Source: Pomphorhynchus laevis (lineage: Eukaryota; Acanthocephala; Palaeacanthocephala; Echinorhynchida; Pomphorhynchidae). Taken from it: a stretch of DNA of 64,000 nt. Under the pieces are notes generated by a model that searched no databases, had not been told where the DNA came from, and saw only the letters and a program-made list of their open reading frames with translations. This document shows, one piece after another, positions 34,971 to 48,300 of this stretch; positions within the stretch are counted from its first letter, which is position 1, and each line of letters begins with the position of its first letter. The DNA is taken from assembly GCA_012934845.2 (NCBI GenBank), contig WNNJ02001682.1, forward strand, positions 87,951 through 151,950. Reading direction: 5' to 3'. The translations under genes were made by a program, and so were the position numbers.

Positions 34971-35505
34971 GAGGTACTAGAACACATCTAGTATTATCAT
35001 AGAGTGCTAAACCAGCACTAATGGCTTCACCAAAAAGGATCATTAGCAAAAGCACTGACAAATGCAAAGCAGGTATATTTTATATCGGCTAACTTTTTTA
35101 TGAATATCTCAAATGAGAGTGATACCATTGCGCGTAAATTATGGTAGCAGTCTTTTAAGCCAGACGTGAAAAACGACGTTTATTATTTATTAATTATTTA
35201 TTAATAATTGATTAATTATTTTGAATCGGAATGAGATATTCTGGGGGAAATAATTATTTTTGATCTTATGAAATTAACAATCACACGTGTTTTATCAAAT
35301 AAAACAAAAATATAAATAAAATAAAAATAATGATAAATAAAAATAAAATAATTAAATAATAAATTATTGAATATAATATCAGATTAAAATATCATATAAT
35401 TTTTAGATTAATAAATAACTAATCATTTTTTTTATCTAAATGCCATTTCCAGAAAAAAAGAAATTGATATGAGTGAACAATCAATTTATAATAGAAATTG
35501 AATAT

Positions 35506-36420
35506 TTCATCGATATTTCGTTCGCTAACCGTGGACATTTTCAATAAGTATCTAAAACAATAAAACAAGTAAAGTTAAAATGTATGAAGAACAAAATCAT
35601 TTTGGACATTCAAATTTGGTTCCAGGAGCTTTATACCGACAGCCTCCATAACTAATCGGCGTTTTAAGTTAGGCTTGGAAATCAAAACTGGCATATTGTC
35701 AAAGTCGATGTCATGACCAGTTTGAAAAGCATGGTCTGCTAATGTCGAATGCGCTGATGTTGTGAGTGCCTTCTTATGTCCTTTATTGCTATTTTTATCG
35801 TACGTCCAGTTTGTCCTATGTATATACTTATACAATCCCTACACCCAACCATATAGACTACATCCATCTTATCAAAATTAGTTCTTGTAATGGTGACTAA
35901 TGAATGCATCAAGATGATAAGTACATCGCGTGCCATAAAACATTTTTAATTGTAATCCTGATTGGAAAACGTATCTGCTTATTTTATTAAGTATGTCTTT
36001 CCTTAAACTACCCATTGCGGGAATATAAAACCAGTGTTTCAATTTTTGAGGACCAATTAAGTCGGATTGCATGGATGTGTGAATGCGTTATTTTGTTTTC
36101 TTAATGATTTTGTGTAAGCTATCTATTGGGTAGCCAAGAGATGTAAATATTCTGTAAATATTCATTCGGCGTTTTGATAAACTTTGTTACAAATTCGATA
36201 CGTTCCTGAACAGAAGCCACGAAACACACTTGGTTTCGTTTATAATGACTGACTGCTGTCCTACGGAATATACAAGCTAGTTTCTGTGGCTTTTCTAAAA
36301 ACTTTAGTGACGGAGACATCAGTGAACAAAACTTCGCAATCTAGGAACGGTAAAAACTCGTTAGAGTGCCAGGTAATTGTAGTTCTATCCGAGGATTCAA
36401 TGAATTGAAAATTCTGACAA
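35506..36420 (-). mobile_element. PLE-3: Penelope-like element, RT end plus GIY-YIG endonuclease
   Basis: On - the upstream part (36420-36119) is the end of the RT region (SHYKRNQVCF and neighbours). A region to about 35880 follows, and the GIY-YIG nuclease part shows DVVYMVGCRDC, YIGQTGRT, STLADHAFQTGHDIDFDN and KRRLVMEAVGIKLLEP. A 3' tail to 35506 has the CGAACGAAATATCGATGAAA word. Canonical PLE order (RT then C-terminal endonuclease). Broken and 5'-truncated. Confidence 0.8.
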
Positions 36421-36559
36421 AATCATCTCTTTATCCTGTCAGTTCCAGATTATTACTGTCAGTTCCAGATTATTCATGTCAGTTCTAGATTATTCCTCTC
36501 AGTTTAAGATAATTCCTGTCAGTTCCGATCGTTACGTTCGCGGATTGAGCTCAATCTCT

Positions 36560-37970
36560 CGATAAAAGGTCAGCCTAGAAAAGCGCGATCTCAGATTTCT
36601 GTTCCTGATCAAGCATATTCCACATCGGTATGCAATGATGGTTATACCAAAGATTGTGATGTATGGATACTTATTCGTTTAAAATATCCGACCACTCGGT
36701 GTATAAACGTAAACATTTCACATGCGGTTTTTGTACATCAGTACGACTACTACTGTTATCCTGCTCTTCTACTCCTGTATCACACACGACAACTCAGACC
36801 AATGCTGTATTAGATGTTTCCCTCGCATCAACACCTGACTTCGCATCATATAACCCCATTATTAAACCTACTCACTCTCACACACTCCTCGTTCAACTAC
36901 GAACCAAACTTCCATTAATCTTCCTCATTCTAACGATGCTAACGGTAAAGATTTTCATCTCGTACCTCCTCTTTTCAATTCCTCCCCCAATCTAAATAAA
37001 TATCAAACTTCTTTATTCTCTGCACGTACTCCTTACTCTACCTCTCCCGTATCACTTCTCAATAATTTACATCATTCCGTAAAAATCATATCCAGTCACA
37101 TCTCCGATCAACCGATTCAACACTCCACTCATGTTACACATGCTCCAACCTCTCTTAATTCTCCTTACTCTACCTCCCACGTATCACTTTCCAATAATCT
37201 TCATCCTTCCGTTAAAATCATTTCTAGTAACATCTCCGATCAACTGATTCAACACTCCAATCCTCTCGCACATGCCTCAACCTATCTTAATTCTCCTTAC
37301 TCTACCTCCCACGTAACACTTCTAAATAATTTACATCCTTCCTTCAAAATCATCTCCATTCACATCTCTGATCAACCCATTCAACACCCCGCTCCTTTTA
37401 CACTTGCTCCAACCAATATTAATTCTCTATTAAGCACCTCTGTCATTTCCACTTATATCTGCTCATCTGCCTTGACTCCTACCAGCTCTGTCCATCCACC
37501 ACTTCCACGTAATCGTTTTCCTTCGCGCGATCGCTGTATTACCATATCAAACTCTAAGCTTTTCGAATCTGCTTCTCCACAATCTCGCCTCAATGATGAT
37601 GTATCTGCTTTCAAATCTATCCTAGCAACCGTTCTTCCTGATGATAACCAATCCATCTTCAATAATATTGCTCCTGTATCCTTTATTCGTTTAAACAAAT
37701 CCACTAAATCCAATCATATCAGTAGTTCACTCCTAAAAATCGTTTTCCGGCATAGTTCACATGCCTCTTCGGTACTCTCCCAACGTTTTGAACTTCTTAC
37801 CACTTCATCTACTTGTAGTATCTTTCCTGATCGCTCTACTTATGATATTGCCCAGCTTAAGTTAGCTCGCATTGAGAAACATCGACGTGAAACAAACGGC
37901 GTGTCATCCTTATCTATACGTCAAATCAACGGAAATTTTCACGTTGTACACAAGGCCAAAAAATCGATGG
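36560..37970 (+). pseudogene. LINE B2 ORF1 remnant
   Basis: The finger region near 36630-36740 has CNDGYTKDCDVW and FTCGFC in different frames. The Ser/Thr-rich middle contains repeated stretches (36990-37440) with similar words about every 120-150 bases. The RRM-like domain (37500-37900) has RCITISNSKLFES, LNDDVSAFKSIL, SSLLKIVFRHS and ARIEKHRRE. Several frameshifts; the frame at 37472-38068 passes from the RRM domain into the first residues of ORF2. Confidence 0.7.
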
Positions 37971-40900
37971 CGTCCCATCTCTCCCTCTTGTCTTCTTCGC
38001 TCGTCGATCTCGCTCCTGAGGATACTTTTCGTCTTAGTCTATTCAACACTCGCTCCATTCTTTATTAAGCTGATATGGTCCTTGATATCTTCGATCAATT
38101 ATCTATCGATATTCTCTGCATTACCGAATCCTGGCACTCTGACTCCAACGATCTTGCTATTCGTCGTCTATGTCGCTCTTGTTGTTCTCTAGTTGAATCA
38201 GCTCGTCAAATTTCGTCTCATACATCTACTGCTTCTAACCATGGCGGTATTGTTGCTATTGCTCGTCACCCAATGTCTCTACGTAACATTAACGTTAACA
38301 TCCGTTACACCTCGTTCGAATTACTCATATTCAGATTATCAACTCCTTTACCTAGGAGTTGATAATCATCAGTTGCTTCATCACGTACCTTCTTTAACGA
38401 CTTTGCAGATCTTTATTCTTACTGTTCATTGTCTTATACTCCTTTTTTATTTTCGATGACTTTAGCATTCGTCTTGATCGTCCTGATGACTCTGATTCGA
38501 TAACTCAAACTAACATTTTTCTGATTTTAGCTATAATTTAAATTTTAACAAACGTCACTCACATTCTCGGTAGTACTATCGACATCATTGCTGTTCCTAA
38601 CTGCTTCAATGACTATACCTCCTTGTCAATTACTGATCCTAGTTTGTCCGATCATTTCTTTGTCACTCTTACTCTTACTCGTCTCCATCCTCCTTCTCCG
38701 CCTTTACCATTATCCACACCAAGTCGACACTGGAAACTTCTCGATATCCCTATTCTCTGCACAGCCTTACTCAATTCTTCACTATTTTCACTTACTCTTA
38801 ACTATCTCTCTCCCGATGATCTCTGCATTCTGTTTGATTCTGAACTTATGTCTATCATCAATAACCTTCTGCTTAGTCGACTACGACGTTCTCAGCGCTT
38901 GCGCCTTGCTCCCTTGTTCGATTCTGACTGCAGTATTTCTTAGTGTCGACTTCGTCACTCTTTTCGGGCGTATAATCGCTTTCTTAAACGTTCTTCCAAC
39001 TCACTCCCTCCAAATCTCCGTGATTCGTTCTTTACTCTACGGAGTTCTCTCATTGTTATACGTACTAAACGTACTATCTTTTATCGAAATCAAATCGAGT
39101 CATCTTCCAACTCTAAATCTCATTGGAGAATCTTAAAGTTAATTATTTCACGATCATCTACTGTTTGGAATATAAATCCTAATGCATTTTATTCTTATCT
39201 ACAAACTAAACTATCTAATTTACTTTCCCTACCACCCATAGCCCCCTTGTACCCTCTCTTCATTCATCTCCTCACTATCTTGCCTTTCTTTTCGATTCTG
39301 AACCATCTACTCTCGATCTTCTCTTGCCCTTCAAGTCTCACCCACACCGTCGCTTGCACCGTGCCCCACAGTTCGACATCCAATGTCAACTCTCAAAGTG
39401 TCGACTCTGCCATGCTTTTCAAGTCTATCACCGCTCTCTCAGACGTGATTTCCGCTCGATCACTCCTTTCCGTGATTCCTGTCTTGCTCTTCGTCGGTCT
39501 CATCTCGACCTACTACGTATCAAATGCAACACATTCTAGCGGCATAAAATTAACACGTCATTAAACTCTAAGACTCTCTGGCATACTTTTAATTCAATCA
39601 TTGCGCGTTCATCGCCGTACAACACCAATGCCCATGATTATTCGTCATTTCTCCAGACTAAAGTATCCACGTTGCTCTCTCACACCCCGGTCTCCAACCT
39701 ATCCTACTCTGTCCCGCCTAGCCTCATCCTTCCGGAACTCTTTCATTTTCTCCCTGTCTCACCTACCGAAGTATCATCTGTCCTCATGTTCATGCCCAAC
39801 AAAACCTAACCTGCCGATCCCCTGCATATTCACATATTAAAATTCATATGCTCATCGATATCTCCATTTCTCACAACCTTGTTTAACTCGTCCATCCGCA
39901 GTCGTATCTTCTCTTCACTCTGGAAATCCGCAATCGTTCGTCCCCTCCTTAAGAAACAATCGCTCAACCCCTCCCTTCCTTCTAGCTATCGCCCCATTTC
40001 ACTACTCCCTACTTTTTCTAAGCTCTTAGAACACCTCATCTTAATACAGATCAACGCTTATCTCTCCTCATCCAATCTGTACCCTCCTTATCAATTCGCT
40101 TTCCGCTCTCGTCACTCCAAAAATAGCCTGCATGAAAGTTTACAAATACTTACTCATTTCTCGAGACAAGGCTCCTTATAGTGTTCTCATCTCCCTCGAC
40201 CTCTCCTCCTCATTCGACATTGTCGACCACGCCGTTTTCCTTTCTCTCCTTCTTATGATTACGGCTTTACTTTCTCCCCCGTAGCATGGTTTGCCTCATA
40301 TCTATCCGACCGTTCCTTTCGCATTTGTTCTTATTCATCTTCCTTACTCCCAATTTTTTGCGGTGTCCCACAATGTTCAGTCCTAGGTCCCCTGCTTTTC
40401 TCTCTTCTGCTTGGCGATCTCTCTCCGTTTATCAAACCTTTTTTTATTTAGCGTCATGCAATAAACCGATGACATCCTTATTTATGTTCATGCATCCGCA
40501 CATCGCATACACGATATCAGCATTTCTGCCTCCTACTGTCTTCTATCTTAAAACGTCTCTACAATCTCCATCTCGTTCTAAACCCTAACAAATCCAAAAT
40601 AATTTACCCGTAAACCAAACATATCTCCTACCACTGTATCTTTTGCCTCATCGATCATCCTTATAGTCCACAATCTCACTTTCTTAGGCTTCCATTTCGA
40701 TGATCACATTTCCCTTAAACCATTCGTCCGTGACAAGGTCCGCTCGTCTAACTTAATTCTCCGTGATATCCGCCGTATCCGCCACCTTATCAACTTCCAT
40801 TCTTGTATGTCTTTTCTATCATCGCTTCTTTTCCCTAAAATCGATTACTGCCTTAGCCTTTTCGCCAATTCTCCACAATCTATAATCCTACCCCTACAAC

Positions 40901-41280
40901 GAATAATCAACACCGCAGTTCGAGTGCTCTTTCGTCTCCCTCGCTTCGACCACACATCCACATATTTTGCCCAACTCTCATGGCCCACCATCCACATAAG
41001 CATCAAACTCCGCCTTCTCGTAACTTTTCGTCTCATCGCTGTCGGCTCCCCATTGTTCATCAACCTTCCTTTATTAGACGACACTCGCCCCACATCGCTA
41101 TCACTGCGTTTCTGTAATTCCCTCTTACTCCACTTTTCCAATTACTCCAACAACGACGGTATCTGATCCTTCCTCGTCGCCGCCTCACTCGCCTGGCATC
41201 AACTCCTTATCGATGTCCGTCGCGCTCCCTCCTTTATCACATTCAAACACCTGCTCCGTTCACACCTTCTCGACACATGA
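37968..41280 (+). pseudogene. LINE B2 ORF2 remnant (APE + RT)
   Basis: It begins at MASHLSLLSSS (37968) with NTRSIL. The APE pieces are CITESWHSDSND (38118), NHGGIVAIARHP (38240) and DPSLSDHFFVTL (38635). The linker spans 38690-39830. RT pieces are SIRSRIFSSLWKSAIVRPLL (39885), SYRPISLLPTFSKLLEHL (39985), SLDLSSSFDIVDH (40190), CGVPQ-like (40360), TDDILIYVH-like (40465), PKIDYCLSLF (40838) and FDHTSTYFAQLSWP (40948). Blocks are in different frames with many stops. A 14-bp-arm hairpin at 38334-38367 replaces part of the APE domain. Confidence 0.8.
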
Positions 41281-41368
41281 TTTACATTTTTGTTTTTTTT
41301 TGTGTTCATGTAAGCGTGCGCTGGCACGCATTTGCCACATTAAAATAAATCCTTTTTTAAAACCATGA

Positions 41369-41804
41369 ACGCGGGATTCAGGTCGCTGTACTTTGTGCGC
41401 TTTCTTCGCTCGGCGTCAGATGCCAAAATTCCTACACATAGTGATGAACGGGCTAAATAGGAGGATGCCTATTTGGCATCCTCCTATTATTGATTATTTA
41501 ATTATTTTACTTTTATTTAGCATTATTTTTTATTTATAAATAATATAAAATACGTAGATTCGATTAACCGATCTTATTACTTATATAGTGTCGGAAATAA
41601 GAAAAACTTTACTTAATATTCCATTTATCTGTTGACGTATTGTAAATAAATTAGATAATCCGATAATCCGAGATTAGCGAACGAAATATCGAAGAAATAT
41701 TCAATTTATGTTTTCTGGGAATGCCATTTAGATAAAAAACGATTAATAATTTATGAATCTAAAAATTATATGCTAAAAAATATTAATATTTTTTTTATTT
41801 TGTT
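41369..41804. other. Spacer with a perfect hairpin and a PLE tail scrap
   Basis: 41456-41488 is a perfect inverted repeat, 14-base arms (AATAGGAGGATGCC) and a 5-base loop. 41665-41720 matches the tail of PLE-3 (TAGCGAACGAAATATCGA). No gene. Confidence 0.6.
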
Positions 41805-41910
41805 TTTTTAAACGGAAAAATTTGTTTTAGTAAAGCATACAATCAAGGTTACCCGCAAATGGGTCCAAAAATGTCGAGCAATAAACTGCTGAATTGGATA
41901 CTGGATACAG

Positions 41911-44460
41911 CTACGAAGACGAGTCGGCTGGGTGTTTGAATGTACTACGCATGGGAGTACCTCGTGTTGACCGTGGACTCCGGAGACAGGCCGATATTGA
42001 CCGAGCAATTTCGAAGCTTATTTTTCTTTTTAGTCTAATAGCTATATCACTGTAGCGTATGTGTCCTTGTTGAGCTAAAGCGGTCGCAATAGTCTTTACT
42101 AGCATACTAGCTTCTTTGCCGAAACCCCCTGATGTTGAAAAGACGAGCGGGATAAAGGAGCTGTTTTCTATACTTCGGATTCTTTCGAGGTACTTGGATT
42201 TTTTTCTTTTTTCGTTATAATCGAAAGCGTTGTCAGGACTGCGTATTGTGTTCGATTGAGCATGAGAAGAAAAGACATTGACGTCGAAGAACGTCCGCTC
42301 GAATCGAGATCCGTGTAAACCGGAGCAGACAATATCCAGACGGGCACATTGTTTGGTAGTAGTCGCTGGATTTTCAAAACGGGTGCTCTCGGGAACGTTC
42401 GATAACTCCGGTTCAATCCCAACGTTGTGAGCAACTTGGCTTAGCGCTGATGCTATAGTGTCCCGAACCGCATTATGGCGAATAATCGGAAGACCACCAT
42501 GTTTGCATGATAGTGCATGGGGAAGATTGATCTTCGAGCCACAGTAACAATTACACGTTTCAATCTCAGGCTCGATACTGCCATACCGTGCATTAAGTGC
42601 GTCGTGAAATTCGTTTGCTGACAAATAGAATTGTTCTTGTCGAAGTGGTAAAGCGCTTAGCCAAGAAGACGCACCGTGGTGTGCTGCATGTTTAATGGAA
42701 TTCTGGGTGACTGGGGCTAGTTTGCTAATAATCTTTGAGGCGCGTTCTTCGTGTGAATTGAACCGGAATTGAGTGATTTCGCGGAGGATTGCATTTTGTT
42801 TTTCTCGTAGGTTGTCGCCAGTCACCTCATCGACATATGAGGAAACCAACATTGTCGCTGATGCTTGTTCAAGTGTGGCAACGAAAGTTGGCGAGTTTAT
42901 TTCGATACCTCCAAATTCAAGAGGTGAGCACAAAATATCCGTCATCTCCTTGTTCGGCTTGAAAGTTGCCAGAAGAGGCAGCAATTGCGATTTGATAAAT
43001 TCTTCGAGGTCGGACCACACTTTGTCGACTGAGCGGCATGTGCGCATTATGTGAATCCATTTCGACTGGATCGAGTGAACCATGCCAGCGTAGGCTACGT
43101 GTGGGTCGATTCTGGCCACCATACTCAGACGCTCGACAAGAGCTTTCCATTTTGCAAACATGATTGCGGTAGAAGATTGTTCGTAATCGTCAAAACCAAT
43201 TGGGGTTCCCAGAACATCTATGCCAGCTGTTGTTGAATTGATACTAGAATCAGGGAGAAGATCATTATGTACCGGAGAGTAAGACAGAATATTAGATTTG
43301 TGTGGGTTAGTGAAATAGCCGAATTTTGGTCCCTCTGTTTTAAGGGCATCCCAAACTTGCCTCAACACATCCAGTGGTCCGACAAAGTTGGCGTCATCGG
43401 CATACCATATCTGATTAACGGATGGTACTTGGCGTTTTATCGTTTCGATAAGAGGAAGAGATGTCATTGCAAATCCAGCCATCGCAAATGGGTCACTTTG
43501 GGTGAACCCTTCGACTGAGAAAATGCTGTTTTCGCCAATTGTAAGCTCAGAAGGACTAGCATAAATATTGCGCAGTGAACAGGAGAGAGCCGGACATACA
43601 TATGTTATGTTCTGAAGTGCCACGGCACGGTTTATCCGGTTGAAGGCATTCGTAGCGTCTATTGTCATAATACACATATCGGAAGATAGGTTCAATTTCG
43701 TTTTTAGCTTCTCAATGGCCAATTCGATGCCACCTCTTTGCGAGGCCCCTAGCTGTGTAACTCCTGCCACGTCTTGTACATCGTTGAGAATTATAGCCAG
43801 GATCGCTCTACTAATGATACGACCGACGGTATTGCAGATTCCAATTGGCCGAACTCCTCCTGACCTTTTTTCGAGTGCGACTAGACGACATGCAGTAAAA
43901 GGATCGAGAGCGCCAGGCGGGATTTCCACAGTGGCAACGAAAATAGCAAACCTGGCTATGGCCTTGGCTAGTGAGCTTGAAGCAGAGCCGAAATCTGCAA
44001 GCATTTGTGACCAAGACGCCGCATCAAGCCCAGACGGACCTGCTGCACCTTTGATTTGTCGGCTTGATCTAATAATAGATGTCTCATCTAAGGTGTAGAA
44101 GCGGCAGGGGTGATGGGTTTTGGAACCCGGAAATGGGGACGATAACAGCACATCAGGAGGAGCTGAAATTGCATCGGGATGCAGGTCCTCGAGCAAAGAT
44201 AGCACAGAAACACCATTTATAATATGGTCAGGGAGTAGAACACCAGACTCGAGGCTATCTTCCAGAATCGATGTTCCAGCTCTAATGCGGCCTTTTGTCA
44301 TGAGATTTTGGTATTGTGATATCCAGCTTAGTCGCTTCGTTGGACGTCGCAACTTTAGGTTGTCTTGAATAAACTGTGCTTCTTCGAAAATTACATCAAA
44401 ATCTTTAGCCTTCCAGGATACTAGTCTGCGTTCTAATGTTTTACGGATTAGAGTGATTTT
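41911..44460 (-). pseudogene. LINE C1 RT and C-terminal restriction-like endonuclease
   Basis: Open for at least 813 codons. The linker helix region (RKTLERRLVSWKAKDFD) leads into IKGAAGPSGLDAASW and RLVALEKRSGGVRPIGICNT. RT follows: MTIDATNAFNRINR, EGFTQSDPFAMAGFA, IWYADDANFVG (catalytic YADD), NPHKSNIL. The C-terminal half has CNCYCGSKINLPHALSCKHG, IIRHNAVRD, ARLDIVCSGL and FFDVNVFSSHA, a PD-(D/E)XK-like nuclease with a Cys/His cluster, ending KYLERIRSIENSSFIPLVFS and AIRLKRKISFEIARS. Catalytic positions look intact. The N-terminal part (44933-44655) is in another frame, so the whole protein is not continuous. Confidence 0.85.
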
Positions 44461-44654
44461 TCTGGAGGGAATTCTTTGCAGTACACACTGAGAAAAAATT
44501 GTTGCAGTTCGTAGCTCGACTTCAGTACGCTTGACGTCGTCGGCTGCACTATCGTAAAAATTGCTTAAAATGTTGATGAACTCATTGCTAGCGGAACATC
44601 GAGGTAAAATGATCAGGTTAGGTCTCCAGTGAATGACTATGTTATATAGTTCAT

Positions 44655-44933
44655 TTATTGATTTTTATTGCATGAGTGATTGCTACCGGACGTGTCCGCG
44701 ATGGGAATGGCAGGGATGTGATAATCGGTCAACAATGCGCTTCTTGTCGGAATGGTGTTTGCATTGAGATTGTGGTTTATTTGGACAGGTCTTGTATGTT
44801 TATTTTTGCAACCAACTGCGCGACAGTTTACGCACGATTTATTTGCCTTGGCGCAGCGGCATCCCTTACAGACAGCAGAGGGGCCATTACATTGGCAACA
44901 CATACTCTCACTAGAGGGTTTACCTCTCACCAT
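44655..44933 (-). pseudogene. LINE C1 N-terminal Cys-rich domain
   Basis: 92 codons with CCQCNGPSAVCKGCRCAKAN followed by KSCVNCRAVGC: a CXC-like Cys cluster also present at the N-terminus of C2. Presumed nucleic-acid-binding part of the LINE protein. It is detached from the RT ORF by a frame change and a stop. Confidence 0.7.
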
Positions 44934-45339
44934 GTTGGATGAATACTTGTGGTCAATCCGAATTCACAAAGTTTTTATGCGTAGAGGCTGCGCACTCCTG
45001 GATAATCGTTAGTGTATATTATCGGTGTATTTACTTTAGATTGTAATTTGTGTAATTTGTGTATTGTAATTTGCTTGAACAGGTTTAAATTTTTGTAATT
45101 TGTGTAAGAACTTTAATAATGTATACTTTTTTTAACGTTGTATTTACTTTAGATCTCAAACTTTTTTAAGGTCAAATATTAATATTATAATAATATATAA
45201 AAATAATATAATAAAAATATTAATAATATAATTATTAACAATAATTTATTATAATTAATAATTATATAATTAATAATTATATAATTATTATAATGATTTT
45301 TTTAATAAATAAATCAAAATTTATTATTAATTACAGACA

Positions 45340-48300
45340 ATTACAATTTACGAGTTTCCCCCAAATGGGCTCTTATAATGTTATCATTATTAAACTTAGA
45401 ACGTTATTTGTGATTTTGTGTGATTATTGGTTGTTGCTTTCTGACATGTCTGCTTTCTGACATGCGTAAGGTTTCATCCTTATTGACATTCAAACAGCCT
45501 TTGCAATAAGGGTTGAGATCATTGATCGTAGGGTTCGTATACAATCTATGTACGAAGAATGAGTGCGAGTGGATATCTGACTTGATATTTGTTTCAGTAC
45601 AGCGTTCGTTGTCGGAACCATCCCTCCTGTGGTCGATAATATAATCGGATAAAAGGATGTATGCTCAACTTTCACTATTCGTTCATTATATTTTGCAAAT
45701 TTGCGATTTTCGTGGTATTTGAAGGGGTCTGATATTCGTGATAGGGAGTACGACGGAGCCAAAGAGTTAAGAATGCATATATCTATGAAGGACCGGTCCG
45801 TAGCATTTCCGAATAGGCCGTTGCAAGAAATATCTGCCCTTGCATCTCTATCTCGCGATGTTGTATTGTTATCGAATTCAATAGATTGAGGTACAGGATT
45901 AAGTTGGGGTTCTTTTATTACGTACTTACAAAACGTGCTTAAACATTTAGATATTTCATCGATTACAATATTGTGACGGACAAAATTAAATGCTCCAGTC
46001 GGGCATGACAGGGCATGCGTAATATCAAATCCGGCACCGCAAGGGCACTTATTTGCCATTAAGCTTGGTTGCCAGCCATATCGTACTGCAACAGCGTCTT
46101 GAAACTCCCTCGAAGTTAGAAATGTACCCGCTAGGTCATACGCTGGATTCAGCCATGACGACGCTCCAGTTGTATTGGCGTTTTTAAGAATCGAAGCAAG
46201 ATTCCTCTCCGAGGATTCGATGAGACCTGATGAAATATGAGCCCATCTGCTAAAATTGGAATGTCGGATGTGGCTCAGCAAATCTCGTCGATTATCCAGA
46301 AGAACAGAATTTTGACAGCTATTCCTATTAAGCTCAAACATCTTTAACGAGTTCACGTAATCCACATTTCCTCTTTCGGTTGGGTTATAAATTCCGAGTC
46401 CACCAAATTTGAACGGAAGTGTAATTAGTATTCTATCTTCCTCTCCAATCGGTCCGGTACCTAACATATGAGGTAATAAGTGCTCGAACAGCCGCGAACG
46501 AAAGCTTTCAAACCAACTGTTTGTGGTTTTGCAAGTTCTGAATAAATAAGTCTGTTGGTGTTGATATGCCTTTGTCAATAGAATATAAGCCGAGAATGCG
46601 TTGATTGATGCAATCTCATGAAGCTGATCAAGTGACTTATTCCAATCGTCAACCGTTTCTTTAACTCGTAACTTCACGTATTCGCCGATACCTATAAAGC
46701 TTCCTAGGTATTTGGCACCATCTTTATGTATATGTACGGCATCGTCTGCAAATCGCTTTAGATTAGTCCCCAGCTCTACGTCGTGTGTGAGAAGCGTGCA
46801 TTTTGTAGGATTTACAAAGTATCCATAATTCGGGCCCAACTGTTTGACACATTCCCACACTTTTAAGAGGTCATCGATTTTTCCGACACATGCTCCATCG
46901 TCTGCGTACCAACAGTGGATAGCTCCAGGTGCAATCTTACTCAATCTGTTAATTAGGGACATTGATGCAGCAGCGTAAGCAGCCATGGCCAGCGGATCCC
47001 CTTGTGTGAATCTTTCAGCCGACAATAGCGTTATATTATCGACAGTAAGAATTGATGGTTGCCTATACGTGTTATTTAAATTCGTCGATAAAGCTGGACA
47101 TATATATTCCATGTTTGTTAGAGACATTTCTCTGTTAACACAATTAAATGCGTTTCTAGCATCTAACAATAGCAAACAATAGTCGGCCGATTTTCCAAAC
47201 GCTGTTCGGACTGAATGGACAGCGATTTCGGCACCACATCGTTGTCCAGCGCATTGTTGAAAACTCCCACAGACCGCTGTCTGATCATTTTTGATGCGTG
47301 AAAGGAAAGCACGACCAACTATTCTCCTCACTACCTCACAAATTCCAATTGGTCCGACACCAGGCATCTTGTTTAATTGTATCAAACGGCTTACTGTATA
47401 TGCATGCAGAAGGGATGGATCAAAAGATTTAGTCGCTATCTTAATTGCGAATTCACATATCTTGTCGGCTAGAAGGTAAGAACTATTATCAAATGATGTA
47501 AGAAAATGTCTCCAACCATTAGAGTCTACTGCAGATGGAGCAGCAGATCAGCGTGTTCGTTTTGCTGCTGTTATAACTTCCTCTACTGTCAAATCATAAA
47601 ATCGTGAGGCATGATGTTCCACGCATTCATCCAACTTTTCTGAAAGCATCAGGCTGTCAGACGCCGACGCGTTAGTAGGATGAAGCTCCCTTAGTTTTTG
47701 AAGCACGGAAATACCGTCAAGTTCCGTTCCCAATGAAAATATTCCACCACCAGACCGTTGTTTTAATAATCGCGATGCTTTGCTGATTTTTCCAGATTTA
47801 ATAAGATTGACAGCCTTTTTTGTATTTGATGTGGGCATGTTCCCATCTTTTTCTAGTTCACTTACCCGACACTTTTGAAGAAATCGCGCTTCTGCCAGTA
47901 ACTCATTAAGTTTTCCCCCTCTCCAAAGTAGTATTCTCCGTTCCAGGGTTTTCCTAGTTAGGTTAACTTTCCGTGTCGGAATTATCTGCAAACGAATTTG
48001 GCATAGCACGGTGGCCCTTTTCAAAGGATCATTTCGATCTATTCTTGCTTTATTCAAGTCATCGAAACACGTTGTAATTAGACCAAGAAATTTCTTGCTT
48101 GCACTACACATCGGTAATTTAAAAAGATTTGGACACCATTGGATTATTTCGTCGTACACAATGTCAAGTGAGCATTTTTCCAAATTTATCTCTGTCATGG
48201 ATATTGGATCGTGTGATGCTCGTACGTTCGAGGGTTGAAGCTCCTGTACAATTTGAAACTCGTTGTCACCGTGATTGCTGAATTCCTGATCACATTGAGT

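Larger units (their letters stand above)
36436..41368 (+). mobile_element. LINE B2: nearly full-length, decayed
   Basis: The 5' part (36436-36545) has five ~20-base repeats of the CTGTCAGTTCCAGATTATTC type and a GC-rich block homologous to the LINE D 5' UTR. ORF1 remnants follow to about 38000, then ORF2 remnants. The 3' tail has a perfect GCGTGC-GCTG-GCACGC hairpin (41314-41329), AATAAA and a T run. Confidence 0.8.
41805..45172 (-). mobile_element. LINE C1: LINE with restriction-like endonuclease
   Basis: From the shared 5' terminal motif (45172-45140) through a Cys-rich N-terminal part (44933-44655), the linker and RT-endonuclease ORF (about 44460-41911), to a 3' UTR with CCCATTTGCGGG near 41856. 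Same family as C2, which starts only ~170 bases upstream on the same strand. Broken between the N-terminal part and the RT ORF. Confidence 0.8.
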
